From Chlamydia sp. BM-2023 (GTDB taxonomy: Bacteria > Chlamydiota > Chlamydiia > Chlamydiales > Chlamydiaceae), in contig NZ_CAXIED010000001.1 of NCBI RefSeq assembly GCF_964023145.1, positions 1,116,001-1,180,000 of the forward strand: a stretch of DNA of 64,000 nucleotides, written 5' to 3'. Positions 1-8,828 of the stretch are shown piece by piece. How positions within the stretch are numbered: position 1 is the first letter of the stretch; the number at the start of each line of letters is the position of its first letter. A program made the position numbers and the translations under genes. Under the pieces are notes generated by a model. That model did not search any database. It was not told the origin of the DNA and saw only the letters and a program-made list of their open reading frames with translations.

Positions 1-165
1 TTTTTCTTGAAGTCCGTTAGCGCGTTTTTGCAGGCGCGTTTCTTCCTGCTTCAACTCATTAATAGCACGATCATATATAAATCCGCTAATAAGCATGCAG
101 AGGATTAACCACCACGAGTTAACTACAACTTCTTCAAGGCATTTCTGCCAAGCTACTTTGTGCAT
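1..165 (-). CDS. Small single-pass membrane protein, C-terminus cut by window edge (CT038 position)
   Basis: On the minus strand an ATG at 163-165 opens a frame that stays open for 55 codons to the window edge. The visible protein starts MHKVAWQKCLEE, has one hydrophobic segment at about residues 15-34 (rich in W, L, I, V), and then turns into a charged, heptad-like stretch (ELKQEETRLQKRAN) that suggests a coiled coil. It lies 9 bases downstream of the dcd stop codon, so it is probably co-transcribed with dcd. I do not recognise a functional family. The position matches the small hypothetical gene next to dcd in other chlamydiae (inference). The C-terminus lies outside the window. Confidence 0.6.
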   Translation of the reverse strand, partial: MHKVAWQKCLEEVVVNSWWLILCMLISGFIYDRAINELKQEETRLQKRANGLQEK

Positions 166-174
166 AGTAAAACT

Positions 175-747
175 TTAAACAAAAGGAACGGTAATTCCCT
201 GTTGCTTTTGATACTTGCCTTTTCTTTCAGCATAAGAGACTTCACAGGCTTCGTCTGCCTCAAAAAACAAGACTTGCGCTATTCCCTCGTTAGCATAAAT
301 TTTTGCAGGCAGAGGAGTAGTATTGGAAATCTCTATAGTGACGTAACCTTCCCACTCAGGCTCAAAAGGTGTTACATTAACAATTAGACCACAACGTGCA
401 TATGTTGATTTCCCTATACACATTGTTAAGACATTCCTAGGAATGCGAAAATACTCTACGCTATGCGCAAGAGCAAACGAATTCGGAGGAATAATACAAA
501 CATCATCAGTAATAGAAATAAATGTGTCTTCAGTAAAATGCTTGGGGTCTACAAGAGAATTATACACATTGGTGAATACCTTAAATTCTCGAGATAATCG
601 AAGGTCATAACCATAGCTAGATAAACCATAGCTAATGAGTTTTTCTCCCGTTTTCACGTCAGTATTTACTTGCCCGTCAGCGAACGGCTCAATCATTCCA
701 TAAGCCAACGCCATTTTTCGGATCCATTTATCTTCTTTAATGCTCAT
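175..747 (-). CDS. dcd: dCTP deaminase
   Basis: The 190-residue product has the usual length for Dcd, which deaminates dCTP to dUTP on the route to dTMP. The trimer-core signature [10 protein letters not shown] (about residues 112-121) and the following GYVTIEISN segment (about 134-142), with the downstream glutamate in EISN, are those of the Dcd/dUTPase fold. The C-terminal [11 protein letters not shown] tail is the flexible lid typical of Dcd. The ATG at 747 gives the normal N-terminus ([13 protein letters not shown]). It is the first gene of a minus-strand pair with the small membrane protein at 1-165. The long gap upstream presumably carries its promoter. Confidence 0.95.
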   Translation of the reverse strand: MSIKEDKWIRKMALAYGMIEPFADGQVNTDVKTGEKLISYGLSSYGYDLRLSREFKVFTNVYNSLVDPKHFTEDTFISITDDVCIIPPNSFALAHSVEYFRIPRNVLTMCIGKSTYARCGLIVNVTPFEPEWEGYVTIEISNTTPLPAKIYANEGIAQVLFFEADEACEVSYAERKGKYQKQQGITVPFV

Positions 748-1540
748 TTAGAAACCTTATAGTTAGATTCTATAGCACGATTTTTATAGTGTTTTGAACT
801 CATAGAAGCTAGTGTCTCACATTCAGGAAAAACACAGCCCTTGATTAATAGAATACATCTTTTATGGGTATATGCAAACTCCTAAAAATTACGAAGTAGC
901 TTAACTAGGAAATAAGATACTGCGTACTCCTAAGGAGAACAGATATATATTTATATGTGATTCTATGGCGATGTTAGATAATACTATAGGAAAAAGGCAA
1001 ACCTTATTTTTTGATGAAGAAGGTTTTTACTTATCATAGGCACCGGCAGCTCTCGCTCTTACTTCTTTCTTTAATGAATTCTATATGCATTTTGACCATA
1101 GTGTTTTTTTGAACGATCGATAAGTGACTTGTGTTGACGATATATAATTAGCGTAGGTATAACGACTTTTCTTTGGTTCTGAAATATAAAACGAATTTTC
1201 AAAAGTAGCTAACTCATTTGTATCAGAAGATATCGACTCATAGTATGGAAACAGACATAGCAGTTTAGGTGAGTTAACATTGAATATTTTGCTTTTTAAC
1301 TTTATTAAATTAGTTAAGGATTCCCTTAGCTCAGATTGCTTCAAAGCGATGACAAGAGTATGGTAGATAACGGCTCTTATAAGGTGTTATAGTTGCATGC
1401 TTCATAGGCTGCTTGGAATTATTCAAAAAGAGCGACAGAAATAATCCAAAGCATTGATAGACTGAAAGTCTTTAACTTCAATTCTAAGAGCATTTCAGGA
1501 ATTCTTACCCTTTAGGAGACTAGGGGAAACACGGTAACAT
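748..1540. other. Gene-poor intergenic region between dcd and ruvB
   Basis: About 790 bases separate the divergent genes dcd and ruvB, which is long for a chlamydial genome. I see no RNA gene. An 87-codon minus-strand frame at 1081-1344 has no recognisable features and is probably chance. On the plus strand a frame interrupted by stops at 872-1122 looks like decayed coding sequence (listed separately). Promoters for dcd and ruvB must lie here, but I cannot place them with confidence. Confidence 0.6.
872..1122 (+). pseudogene. Possible decayed gene, faintly peptide-deformylase-like at its start
   Basis: From the ATG at 872 a single reading frame runs to 1122 with in-frame stops at 902 (TAA) and 1037 (TAG). 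Between the stops it encodes protein-like text: NYEVA-stop-LGNKILRTPKE, then CDSMAMLDNTIG. The first part resembles the N-terminal 'LGxPxLRxxA' strand of peptide deformylases, and the second resembles the helix just before their GxGLAAPQ motif. That catalytic motif and the HExDH motif are absent, so nothing functional remains. The similarity is short and could be accidental. Confidence 0.2.
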
Positions 1541-2554
1541 ATGACGCATCAGGTATCTGTCCTACATCAAGACAAAAAGTTTGATATTTCTTTACGGCCT
1601 AAGGGACTAAAGGAATTTTGTGGTCAGTCACAGCTCACAGAACGTTTGGAATTATTTCTGAGTGCTGCCGTGCAACGGGGAGAAGTTCCCGGACATTGTC
1701 TTTTTTTTGGACCTCCAGGATTGGGGAAGACATCACTGGCGCACATTGTTGCTCTTACTGTAGGCAAGGGTCTTGTAGTTGCCTCGGGACCCCAACTTGT
1801 TAAGCCTTCCGATTTGCTGGGATTATTGACCAGTCTGCAAGAAGGAGATGTGTTTTTTATAGATGAAATTCATCGTATGGGAAAAGTCGCAGAGGAATAT
1901 TTATATTCCGCAATGGAAGATTTTAAAATTGATATCACCATTGATTCTGGACCCGGAGCTCGCTCTGTCTCCGTGGATCTCGCTCCATTTAGTTTGGTAG
2001 GAGCTACAACACGTTCAGGAATGTTAAGTGAACCACTGCGTGCGCGTTTTTCTTTTACAGGCAGAGTGTCCTATTATGCCGATGAAGATTTAGCAAGGAT
2101 TCTTAAACGATCCTCAAATTTGCTAGGTATTGATGCAGATGCTTCTGCATTATATGAAATCGCTCGTAGGTCTCGAGGAACACCACGATTAGCAAACAAT
2201 CTTTTGCGTTGGGTGCGAGATTTTGCTCAAATGCGCGAGGGCAATTGTATTAATAGTGCCGTAGCCGAAAAAGCTTTGGCTATGCTATTAATAGATGATT
2301 GGGGTTTAAATGAGATTGATATTAAACTCCTCACCACAATAATAGACTATTATCAGGGTGGCCCTGTAGGGATTAAGACTTTATCTGTGGCCGTCGGAGA
2401 AGACATCAAAACATTGGAAGATGTTTATGAACCCTTCCTAATTTTAAAGGGTCTATTAAAAAAAACATCTCGAGGAAGAATGGTTACCCAACTTGCTTAC
2501 GATCATTTGAAAAGGTGTTCAAATAACTTGCAGAGTTTAGGAGAAGAAAAGTGA
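1541..2554 (+). CDS. ruvB: Holliday junction branch-migration ATPase RuvB
   Basis: RuvB forms the hexameric motor that, with RuvA, drives branch migration of Holliday junctions in the cytoplasm. The 337-residue protein has the family length. Walker A is GPPGLGKTS at about residues 57-65 and Walker B is DEIH at about 108-111. A sensor 1-like GATTRSG follows, then the arginine-finger region LRARF, and a C-terminal winged helix ([14 protein letters not shown]). The ATG at 1541 gives the usual short N-terminal extension before [12 protein letters not shown]. The stop codon overlaps the GTG start of the SpoIID-like gene by four bases, so the two are translationally coupled. Confidence 0.96.
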   Translation: MTHQVSVLHQDKKFDISLRPKGLKEFCGQSQLTERLELFLSAAVQRGEVPGHCLFFGPPGLGKTSLAHIVALTVGKGLVVASGPQLVKPSDLLGLLTSLQEGDVFFIDEIHRMGKVAEEYLYSAMEDFKIDITIDSGPGARSVSVDLAPFSLVGATTRSGMLSEPLRARFSFTGRVSYYADEDLARILKRSSNLLGIDADASALYEIARRSRGTPRLANNLLRWVRDFAQMREGNCINSAVAEKALAMLLIDDWGLNEIDIKLLTTIIDYYQGGPVGIKTLSVAVGEDIKTLEDVYEPFLILKGLLKKTSRGRMVTQLAYDHLKRCSNNLQSLGEEK

Positions 2555-3366
2555 AGATATTGAAGTACATCCTTTTAGGACTTTCCTTCAGTATGGTTGG
2601 GGTAGGGCATGCAGAAGTAAAAGTTTCTGATACTTTTATGGTGCAGCCGGTAGTTTCCGAACCTAAAATTCGAGTTCTTCTTTTAGAGGAAAGTACCACA
2701 GCTTTAATAGAAGCTAAAGGTGCTTATCGTCTTTATGGAGATAATGTATTACTACAAAGTACCGCTCAAGGTTTACGTTGTGCTGCTCATGCCCTCTACG
2801 GAGGAGTTCGCTGGGGAGAAAATTTCCCCGGAATCCAATGTCTAAAAATAGAACCCGCTGATAATTCAGCATCTTTATTTGTAAACGGATTGCAGTACAA
2901 AGGTGCTCTGTATATTCATAAAACAGACAAGAATTGTATTGTAATAACTAACGAGTTAACCATAGAAGAATATCTTAAATCTATACTCTCTACAAAATAT
3001 CTTAGAGAACTAGATAAAGAAGCTTTATCTGCATGTGTGATTTTAGAAAGAACAGCTTTATATGAAAGGCTGCTCGCTAAAAATCCTCAAAACTTCTGGC
3101 ATGTTGTAGCCAGCGAAGATAATTATACAGGCTATGGCGCTACGAAACAATTTTATGGTGTTGAAGATGCTGTAGATTGGACATCACGTCTGATCGTGGA
3201 TAATCCTGCAGGATTAATCATTGACGCAGATGGCTTGCTGAAAGCTAATGTAGATCGTCTTGCTGTCGAAGGTTATAATGCTCGTCAAATACTAGAGCAG
3301 TTCTATAAAGATGCAGACTTTGTAGTTATAGAGTCTTGGAGTGATGAAGCCAACGAGATGAGCTAG
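2551..3366 (+). CDS. SpoIID/LytB-domain exported protein (CT041 position)
   Basis: The GTG start at 2551 lies inside the ruvB stop (GTGA overlap). Residues 1-20 form a signal peptide ending VGVGHA, so the protein is exported. The rest follows the SpoIID/LytB pattern: IRVLLLEE, then a [10 protein letters not shown] segment, then [15 protein letters not shown], then [16 protein letters not shown], then an [17 protein letters not shown] helix where family members have the conserved AQAVAART. In spore formers SpoIID is a lytic transglycosylase acting on amidase-denuded glycan, and chlamydiae carry SpoIID-type proteins linked to division-site peptidoglycan. The catalytic glutamate region is poorly conserved here ([12 protein letters not shown]), so activity is uncertain. 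Its last 41 bases overlap the convergent glgX. Confidence 0.65.
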   Translation: MKILKYILLGLSFSMVGVGHAEVKVSDTFMVQPVVSEPKIRVLLLEESTTALIEAKGAYRLYGDNVLLQSTAQGLRCAAHALYGGVRWGENFPGIQCLKIEPADNSASLFVNGLQYKGALYIHKTDKNCIVITNELTIEEYLKSILSTKYLRELDKEALSACVILERTALYERLLAKNPQNFWHVVASEDNYTGYGATKQFYGVEDAVDWTSRLIVDNPAGLIIDADGLLKANVDRLAVEGYNARQILEQFYKDADFVVIESWSDEANEMS

Positions 3367-5353
3367 AGGTTTTTGCATAACTTATAGCAACTAAAATCGT
3401 ATGCCCATCTAAAATAGTGTTTTTTTCTAAGCTTTTTGAAACAAAGCCCTCAGCACTATCAGCTACTCTTTCATAGGGAAGGAAATTTTCTCGTAATTTA
3501 GGTAAGGTTATTGAGAGTTGTTCTTTCCCAGTATAAAAAGCCACATAGATAGAATAGTTGAGATGTTTCATCTCATAGGCTAAGAAATGTCCTGGAGTCC
3601 ATTGTACAGGATTTGCATCTATGTCAAACCAAGTCATATTTTCTTCATTCAAAAATCCCTCATTAAACATCTCTTTGTGGTGCTTTCTAAAGCGAATAGC
3701 AGAAATAACAAAATCTACAAGGGAAGTATTCTGAGATAATTCATCCCAAAGAAAATAATTTATACGGGAATCTAAAGCCCAGCGGTTGTTATTCCCTTTT
3801 CCTGTATGGCCGTACTCATCCCCAGATTGAAACATAGGGATTCCTTGAGAGAGGAATAGTGTAAGAAAAAAGTTGCGGATTTGACGTTGGCGTAATTCAA
3901 GAATTTTTGGATCTTGGGTCGGGCCTTCTTCTCCAAAATTATAGCTATAGTTAGCATTAGTTCCGTCGCGATTTTCCTCTCCGTTTTCTTCGTTATGTTT
4001 TTCGTTATAAGCGACAGTGTCATGAAGAGTGAATCCATCATGACTACAGATGTAGTTAATTGAGTTGGAAGGGGAGCCCGTAGGATAGAGATCTTGAGAT
4101 CCTGAGATTCTTGAAGCAAATGTACCAATAAGATGCTCACTTCCATTTAAGAAGGATTTTATAGTATCACGATAAGAGCCGTTCCATTCACTCCAGCGTT
4201 TATGGATCGTGGGGAAATAGCCAAGTTGGTAAAGACCCGCAGCATCCCATGGCTCGGCAATAATTTTTGTGCTAGAAAGTAAGGGATCATTGCTAATAGC
4301 ATCTAAAATAGGAGAGTAGGGAACAGGATTCCCTAAAGGATCGCGCGAGAATACAGAGGCAAGATCGAAACGAAATCCATCCACATGCATTTCTTGAACC
4401 CAATAACGCAAGACATCCAAAATTAACTGTGTTGTAGGCGTATAGTTGGTGTTTATTGTATTTCCACATCCCGAATAGTTAAAGAATTCCTCATTAGCAT
4501 TGAGCATGTAATAAGAAGCACGGTCGATCCAAGGTAAAGGACAGAAGGTTCCTTCTAATCCCGTATGGTTGAAAACAACGTCTAAAATGATCTCTATGCC
4601 TGCTTTATGCAAAGCTTTTACAAGAGTTTTAAACTCTCTAATGGGAGCGCAAGGGTCCGAAGCATAAGCATAACGACGACAGGGAGAAAAAAAGTTTACA
4701 GGAGAATATCCCCAGTAGTTACAAAGGTTTGGAAAATTTGGGCTTCTAAATGGGTTGTACGCCTCATCGAACTCAAAAATAGGTAGAAGTTCTACCGCAT
4801 TAATTCCAAGTGTTTTTAAGTAGTCGAGCTTTTCAACAATTCCTAGGAAAGTACCTGGGTGACGGACTTTAGAAGAGTGATCCCAAGTAAAAGAACGCAC
4901 GTGCATTTCATAAATAATTGATTCTTGTCTAGGTATGTTAAGACAGCGATCTCCTTCCCAAGAAAACTCTTCATTTTTTAAATAACTAAAGGCATAGTCT
5001 CCGGAAGTTTTTGTAGATAGAAAAGTTTGTGGAGAATGGATGTTTTTGGCGTAAGGATCTGAAAGATATTTATTAGAGTTCCATAAGGCTTGTGTCTCTG
5101 GGGAAGTATTCACACGAAAAGCATAAGACCATTGATCCGAAATGCCCTCAACCTCTATATGCCAGACATCTCCCGTACGATTTTCTTTGGGTGATAAAAC
5201 AGTTTCATGAATGCGAAAATGTTTGTCTGCTAAAGCTAAAGTTACCTGATTAGCTTTTGAAGAAAATAACGCAAACCGATAACGATTAGATGAAAGTTGA
5301 GTTGCTCCCAAAGGTAATGGAGAGCCAGGATAAAAATGAACTTTGCCCATCAT
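3326..5353 (-). CDS. glgX: Glycogen debranching enzyme GlgX (isoamylase type)
   Basis: GlgX hydrolyses alpha-1,6 branches left after phosphorylase action, as part of the complete chlamydial glycogen cycle. An N-terminal CBM48-like module begins at [11 protein letters not shown]. The GH13 barrel shows VVFNHT, then DGFRFDLAS with the nucleophile Asp, then [10 protein letters not shown] with the acid Glu, then ICSHDGFT. The frame extends upstream to a TTG at 5428, but that adds 25 residues unlike the family, so I place the start at ATG 5353 (or 5350) just before the conserved GKVHFYPGS. No clear Shine-Dalgarno sequence precedes either. The 3' end overlaps the SpoIID-like gene by 41 bases on the opposite strand. 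Confidence 0.92.
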   Translation of the reverse strand: MMGKVHFYPGSPLPLGATQLSSNRYRFALFSSKANQVTLALADKHFRIHETVLSPKENRTGDVWHIEVEGISDQWSYAFRVNTSPETQALWNSNKYLSDPYAKNIHSPQTFLSTKTSGDYAFSYLKNEEFSWEGDRCLNIPRQESIIYEMHVRSFTWDHSSKVRHPGTFLGIVEKLDYLKTLGINAVELLPIFEFDEAYNPFRSPNFPNLCNYWGYSPVNFFSPCRRYAYASDPCAPIREFKTLVKALHKAGIEIILDVVFNHTGLEGTFCPLPWIDRASYYMLNANEEFFNYSGCGNTINTNYTPTTQLILDVLRYWVQEMHVDGFRFDLASVFSRDPLGNPVPYSPILDAISNDPLLSSTKIIAEPWDAAGLYQLGYFPTIHKRWSEWNGSYRDTIKSFLNGSEHLIGTFASRISGSQDLYPTGSPSNSINYICSHDGFTLHDTVAYNEKHNEENGEENRDGTNANYSYNFGEEGPTQDPKILELRQRQIRNFFLTLFLSQGIPMFQSGDEYGHTGKGNNNRWALDSRINYFLWDELSQNTSLVDFVISAIRFRKHHKEMFNEGFLNEENMTWFDIDANPVQWTPGHFLAYEMKHLNYSIYVAFYTGKEQLSITLPKLRENFLPYERVADSAEGFVSKSLEKNTILDGHTILVAISYAKTSSSSRWLHHSKTL

Positions 5354-5488
5354 CAACGCGATACCATAATAGCTTGAGAAAAACAAGAAAGTTTTTGATT
5401 TTAAGTCTTTGAAATCGTTTACTAACAAATCTGCAATATGTTAACTTGAAAACATACAACATAAAACTTATCACAAGGAGATTCCCTC

Positions 5489-5992
5489 ATGTCCAGGCAA
5501 AATGCTGAGGAAAATCTAAAAAATTTTGCTAAAGAACTAAAGCTTCCTGATGTAGCTTTTGATCAGAACAATACGTGCATTTTGTTTGTTGATGGCGAAT
5601 TTTCCCTTCACCTTACTTTCGAAGAGCATTCTGATCGCTTATACGTCTACGCTCCATTGTTAGATGGTTTGCCAGATAATTCTCAAAGAAAGTTAGCTTT
5701 ATATGAAAAGCTTTTAGAGGGGTCAATGCTAGGCGGACAAATGGCTGGTGGCGGTGTAGGAGTCGCTACTAAAGAGCAGCTTATTTTAATGCACTGTGTT
5801 CTTGATATGAAATACGCTGAAACTAATCTTTTAAAAGCTTTTGCTCAGCTATTTATTGAAACCGTCGTAAAATGGCGGACCGTTTGTGCCGATATTTGTG
5901 CCGGCAGAGAACCTTCTGTGGATACTATGCCTCAAATGCCTTCAGCTGGCGGCGGTGGAATGCAGCCTCCTCCAACAGGAATTCGTGCATAG
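5489..5992 (+). CDS. slc1: Type III secretion chaperone Slc1 (CT043 position)
   Basis: The 167-residue product matches the CesT/SycE class I chaperone layout: a helix, then a strand-rich centre (ILFVDGEFSLHLTFEE, RLYVYAPLLDGLP), a second helix, and a C-terminal helix (ETVVKWRTVCADI). In C. trachomatis Slc1 is an abundant chaperone of early effectors such as TarP. After the chaperone fold there is a Gly- and Pro-rich tail (SAGGGGMQPPPTG). AAGGAG lies 8 bases before the ATG, a strong ribosome site that fits high expression. A likely terminator follows at 6003-6022, so the gene is probably transcribed alone. Confidence 0.88.
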   Translation: MSRQNAEENLKNFAKELKLPDVAFDQNNTCILFVDGEFSLHLTFEEHSDRLYVYAPLLDGLPDNSQRKLALYEKLLEGSMLGGQMAGGGVGVATKEQLILMHCVLDMKYAETNLLKAFAQLFIETVVKWRTVCADICAGREPSVDTMPQMPSAGGGGMQPPPTGIRA

Positions 5993-6002
5993 CAAAATTC
6001 AG

Positions 6003-6022
6003 GGCGCGTCGCGCGTCTTTTT
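6003..6022 (+). terminator. Intrinsic terminator after slc1
   Basis: A six-pair GC stem GGCGCG/CGCGTC (one G-T wobble) with a TCG loop is followed directly by TTTTT. It lies 10 bases after the slc1 stop codon. Confidence 0.6.
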
Positions 6023-6123
6023 CTATATGGCAAAAGGCGCTCCTTGTGTTAAATATTCTTACGCTTTTAGCAAGTAAGTTATTCTTTTGGACGGTTTCTT
6101 TGTCCTAGTTTTGTGTTTCCTTA

Positions 6124-6148
6124 GTTAACAAGGTTCTGCCTTGTTAAC
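6124..6148. repeat. Perfect inverted repeat (10-bp stem, 5-base loop)
   Basis: GTTAACAAGG at 6124-6133 pairs perfectly with CCTTGTTAAC at 6139-6148 around the loop TTCTG. There is no T-run on either side, so it is not a standard terminator. It may be a processed RNA end, part of an unrecognised small RNA, or a protein-binding palindrome. Confidence 0.55.
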
Positions 6149-6411
6149 AGAGGTTGTCTTTGCATTTTTCTTCAATGTTGTTTGCCTAAACCTTTTTCAA
6201 TTTTTCAGCCGACTCATGTTGACGATATTCGTTTGCGGATGTATAACACATGGCCTTGTTACATTGACTTTTGAATATAGGCGTGGCAGGTATTTTAATT
6301 AAATTTTATGTCATAGGCTTATACCTAAGCCAAGTAGGGAATCCCTCAATATTTGCTGTAAAAGTTAAAAATTAGGGAAAACTTCTAATAAAATAGTGCA
6401 GGATGTGTATC

Positions 6412-6601
6412 ATGAACTTTGCTGTTGTATTAGAAGAGATGTGGGATAAAAGACTTGAAATGCGGAAACGCAGAATAGCGAGTTTTCATATACACTTCCT
6501 AAAGTAAGCTTAATAATCTTGGCCGAAAGGCTAATGAAAAAAGTCACATCTCAGAATTTTTAGGGCTTAGCCTTAAGGATATGTCAGGTTTTCGTAATTA
6601 A
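6412..6601 (+). pseudogene. Frameshifted remnant of an unknown small gene
   Basis: From ATG 6412 a 31-codon frame encodes MNFAVVLEEMWDKRLEMRKR and continues RIASFHIHFLK before TAA at 6505. Switching by one frame just upstream (6503) continues plausibly as SKLNNLGRKANEKS, then HISEFLGLSLKDMSGFRN, to a TAA at 6599. The combined text is charged and helix-forming, and the second half looks like a helix-turn-helix-sized segment. I infer a gene broken by one frameshift. I do not recognise the family. Confidence 0.4.
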
Positions 6602-6672
6602 AAGTGGCAACATAACCCTGCTCGTTAAAGGCAAGGAAACGTTGATCCAGAAGAAATTCAAAAGGTGATGTT

Positions 6673-7152
6673 ATGATGTTTGGTTATTTTGTCGGTTATC
6701 TGGGAGCAGATCCCGAGGAAAGAATGACCTCAAAGGGTAAACGTGTTGTCGTATTGCGCTTAGGAGTGAAGTCTCGTGTAGGAACAAAAGATGAGACTGT
6801 ATGGTGTAAGTGTAATGTATGGCACAATCGCTATGATAAAATGCTTCCCTATTTGAAAAAAGGATCGGGAGTAATCGTCGCTGGAGACATTTCTATAGAA
6901 AGCTACATGAGTAAGGATGGCACTCCACAATCCTCACTAGTGATCAGCGTAGATACTATTAAGTTCAGTCCTTTTAATCGGAGTGAAACACGAGCTCCAG
7001 CAGCGGGAGAAAATCCTGGGCAAGCATCCTATGATAATGTGTCTGTAGGGTTTGAAGGAGAAAGTCTAGATACAGAAGCAATATCCGATAAAGATATGTA
7101 CGCTGGCTATGGACAAGGTCAGCAATATGTTTGTGAAGATGTACCTTTTTAA
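6673..7152 (+). CDS. ssb: Single-stranded DNA-binding protein
   Basis: The 159-residue protein has an N-terminal OB fold ([18 protein letters not shown], then [20 protein letters not shown], then [20 protein letters not shown]). A glycine/acid-rich linker follows, and it ends in the acidic tip EDVPF, the equivalent of the DDIPF tail that recruits replication and repair partners. AAGGTG lies six bases before the ATG at 6673, supporting this start. A second ATG follows immediately. pepA begins 38 bases downstream on the same strand, so the two may be co-transcribed. Confidence 0.93.
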   Translation: MMFGYFVGYLGADPEERMTSKGKRVVVLRLGVKSRVGTKDETVWCKCNVWHNRYDKMLPYLKKGSGVIVAGDISIESYMSKDGTPQSSLVISVDTIKFSPFNRSETRAPAAGENPGQASYDNVSVGFEGESLDTEAISDKDMYAGYGQGQQYVCEDVPF

Positions 7153-7190
7153 CGGGTAGCGAAAATAACGATTTTTATGAAGAGGTAACT

Positions 7191-8693
7191 GTGGTTTTAT
7201 TTTATTCTCAAGCGTCTTGTAGTAAACGAGTTAAAGCTGATGCTATTGTTCTTCCCTTCTGGAAGGTGAAGGGTAAGGTAAAGTGCGCGGCTTCTATAGC
7301 AAAAGATTATGAACCACTTTATCAAGCTGCTTTAGATAATTTTACAGGAAAAAGCGGAGAAGCCGAACTAATCTATAGTTTCGGAAAGGCACAGGAAAAG
7401 CGTATTCTACTCCTAGGTTTAGGAAAGAATGAAGAGTTAACTTCTCAAGAGGTATTAGAAGCTTATTCTCGAGCAACCCGTGTATTGCGTAAGGCAAAAT
7501 GTTCAACAATTAATGTTGTACTTCCAACAGTTTCTGAATTACGTATTTCTGTAGAAGATTTCGTTACAAACCTTACCTCTGGAATTTTATCTCTAAATTA
7601 TAACTATCCTAAGTATCACAAGGACTCGAGTAATTCCGAGCCTTTACTAACTAAGGTAAACGTATTAGGTATCGTCCCTAAGATTGCTGATAGAATCTTC
7701 AGAAAAGAAGAGAGTATTTTCGAGGGTGTTTACCTCACTCGTGATCTTGTAAATGGTAATGCCGATGACGTTACCCCTAAGAAATTAGCAAGCATTGCTC
7801 AGGGAATAGCTAAGGAATTTCCAAATATTGATGCGAAGATCCTTAACAAAGACGCTATTCTTAAAGAAAAGATGGGCCTATTAGCAGCTGTGGCTAAAGG
7901 GTCCGCTGTAGATCCCTATTTTATAGTTTTAAGCTATCAAGGTAAGCCGAAGTCTAAAGATCATACCGTACTTGTGGGTAAGGGAGTAACTTTTGATTCT
8001 GGGGGCTTAGACCTTAAACCAGGGAAGTCTATGTTGACCATGAAGGAAGACATGGCCGGAGCCGCTACAGTATTAGGTATTCTTTCTGGAGTGGCAGCTT
8101 TGGAACTTCCCGTTAATGTTACTGGAATTATTCCCGCAACAGAGAATGCCATAGACGCTGCTGCTTATAAAATGGGAGATGTCTATGTGGGTATGTCGGG
8201 ACTCTCTGTAGAAATTGGCAGTACCGATGCTGAAGGGCGCTTAATTCTTGCAGATGCAATAACTTATGCTTTGAAGAATTGCAAGCCTACAAGAATTATT
8301 GATTTTGCTACTTTAACAGGAGCAATGGTCGTTGCTTTAGGAGAGGATGTCGCTGGTGTATTCTCTAATAATGACGTATTAGCTCAGGATCTTTTAGATG
8401 CTTCGCTAGAAACTGGAGAAGCTTTATGGAGATTGCCTCTTGTTGAAAAATATAACAAGGCGTTGAATTCCGATATTGCCGATATGAAAAATATTGGAAG
8501 TAACCGCGCAGGAGCTATTACAGCGGCGCTTTTTTTAAGACGTTTTCTTGAAGATCAGCCGGTAGCTTGGGCTCATTTAGACATCGCAGGAACTGCATAT
8601 CGTGAAAAAGATGAAGATCTATTTCCAAAATATGCTTCAGGTTTTGGTGTTCGTTGTCTTATTTATTATATAGAAAAGTTCTTGTCTAAGTAG
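7191..8693 (+). CDS. pepA: Leucyl aminopeptidase, M17 family
   Basis: This cytosolic metallo-aminopeptidase of about 500 residues removes N-terminal residues from peptides. The metal-binding and catalytic motifs are [16 protein letters not shown], then KEDMAGAA, and the family signature STDAEGRL near residues 345-352. The N-terminal third is the divergent regulatory domain usual in PepA. The start is GTG at 7191, preceded by AGAGGTAA. There is no better ATG near the family N-terminus. The gene follows ssb closely. A short AT-rich region then leads to the hctB promoter. Confidence 0.95.
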   Translation: MVLFYSQASCSKRVKADAIVLPFWKVKGKVKCAASIAKDYEPLYQAALDNFTGKSGEAELIYSFGKAQEKRILLLGLGKNEELTSQEVLEAYSRATRVLRKAKCSTINVVLPTVSELRISVEDFVTNLTSGILSLNYNYPKYHKDSSNSEPLLTKVNVLGIVPKIADRIFRKEESIFEGVYLTRDLVNGNADDVTPKKLASIAQGIAKEFPNIDAKILNKDAILKEKMGLLAAVAKGSAVDPYFIVLSYQGKPKSKDHTVLVGKGVTFDSGGLDLKPGKSMLTMKEDMAGAATVLGILSGVAALELPVNVTGIIPATENAIDAAAYKMGDVYVGMSGLSVEIGSTDAEGRLILADAITYALKNCKPTRIIDFATLTGAMVVALGEDVAGVFSNNDVLAQDLLDASLETGEALWRLPLVEKYNKALNSDIADMKNIGSNRAGAITAALFLRRFLEDQPVAWAHLDIAGTAYREKDEDLFPKYASGFGVRCLIYYIEKFLSK

Positions 8694-8766
8694 TTGTTGT
8701 TTAGGTGCTTTTTATTTAATAATTTGTTTTTGTTTTTAATTTATTAAAAATAAATGACTATTTTAT

Positions 8767-8794
8767 TAAAGTTTTTTCAATTTCCTGCCGATAG
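8767..8794 (+). promoter_or_regulatory. Sigma-28 promoter of hctB
   Basis: The -35 element TAAAGTTT (8767-8774) and the -10 element GCCGATAG (8787-8794) are separated by 12 bases. They match the FliA/sigma-28 consensus (TAAAGTTT-N11/12-GCCGATAA) almost exactly. hctB is the established sigma-28 target in C. trachomatis. The predicted 5' leader contains a 6-bp hairpin (AGGTAA/TTACCT, 8798-8813) just before the ribosome site. Confidence 0.9.
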
Positions 8795-8828
8795 ATGAGG
8801 TAAGTAATTACCTGTCTAATTAGGGGAA

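Larger units (their letters stand above)
6023..6672. other. Non-coding gap between slc1 and ssb
   Basis: This 650-base stretch has no intact gene. It holds a perfect 10-bp hairpin at 6124-6148 and the remnant of a broken gene at 6412-6601. The region 6150-6400 shows nothing I can identify. The ssb promoter must lie near its right end but is not obvious. Confidence 0.6.

Noticed and set aside
1081..1344. 87-codon minus-strand frame in the dcd-ruvB gap
   Set aside because: No motifs, no ribosome site and unlikely composition. It overlaps the possible plus-strand debris at its left end. Probably a chance frame in AT-rich DNA.
3772..4146. 124-codon alternative frame within glgX
   Set aside because: It overlaps the catalytic barrel of glgX on the same strand. 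The glgX frame carries all conserved residues.
6600..6625. Possible sigma-54 promoter (TGGCAAC...TGCTC) before ssb
   Set aside because: The GG to GC spacing is 12 rather than the required 10 bases.
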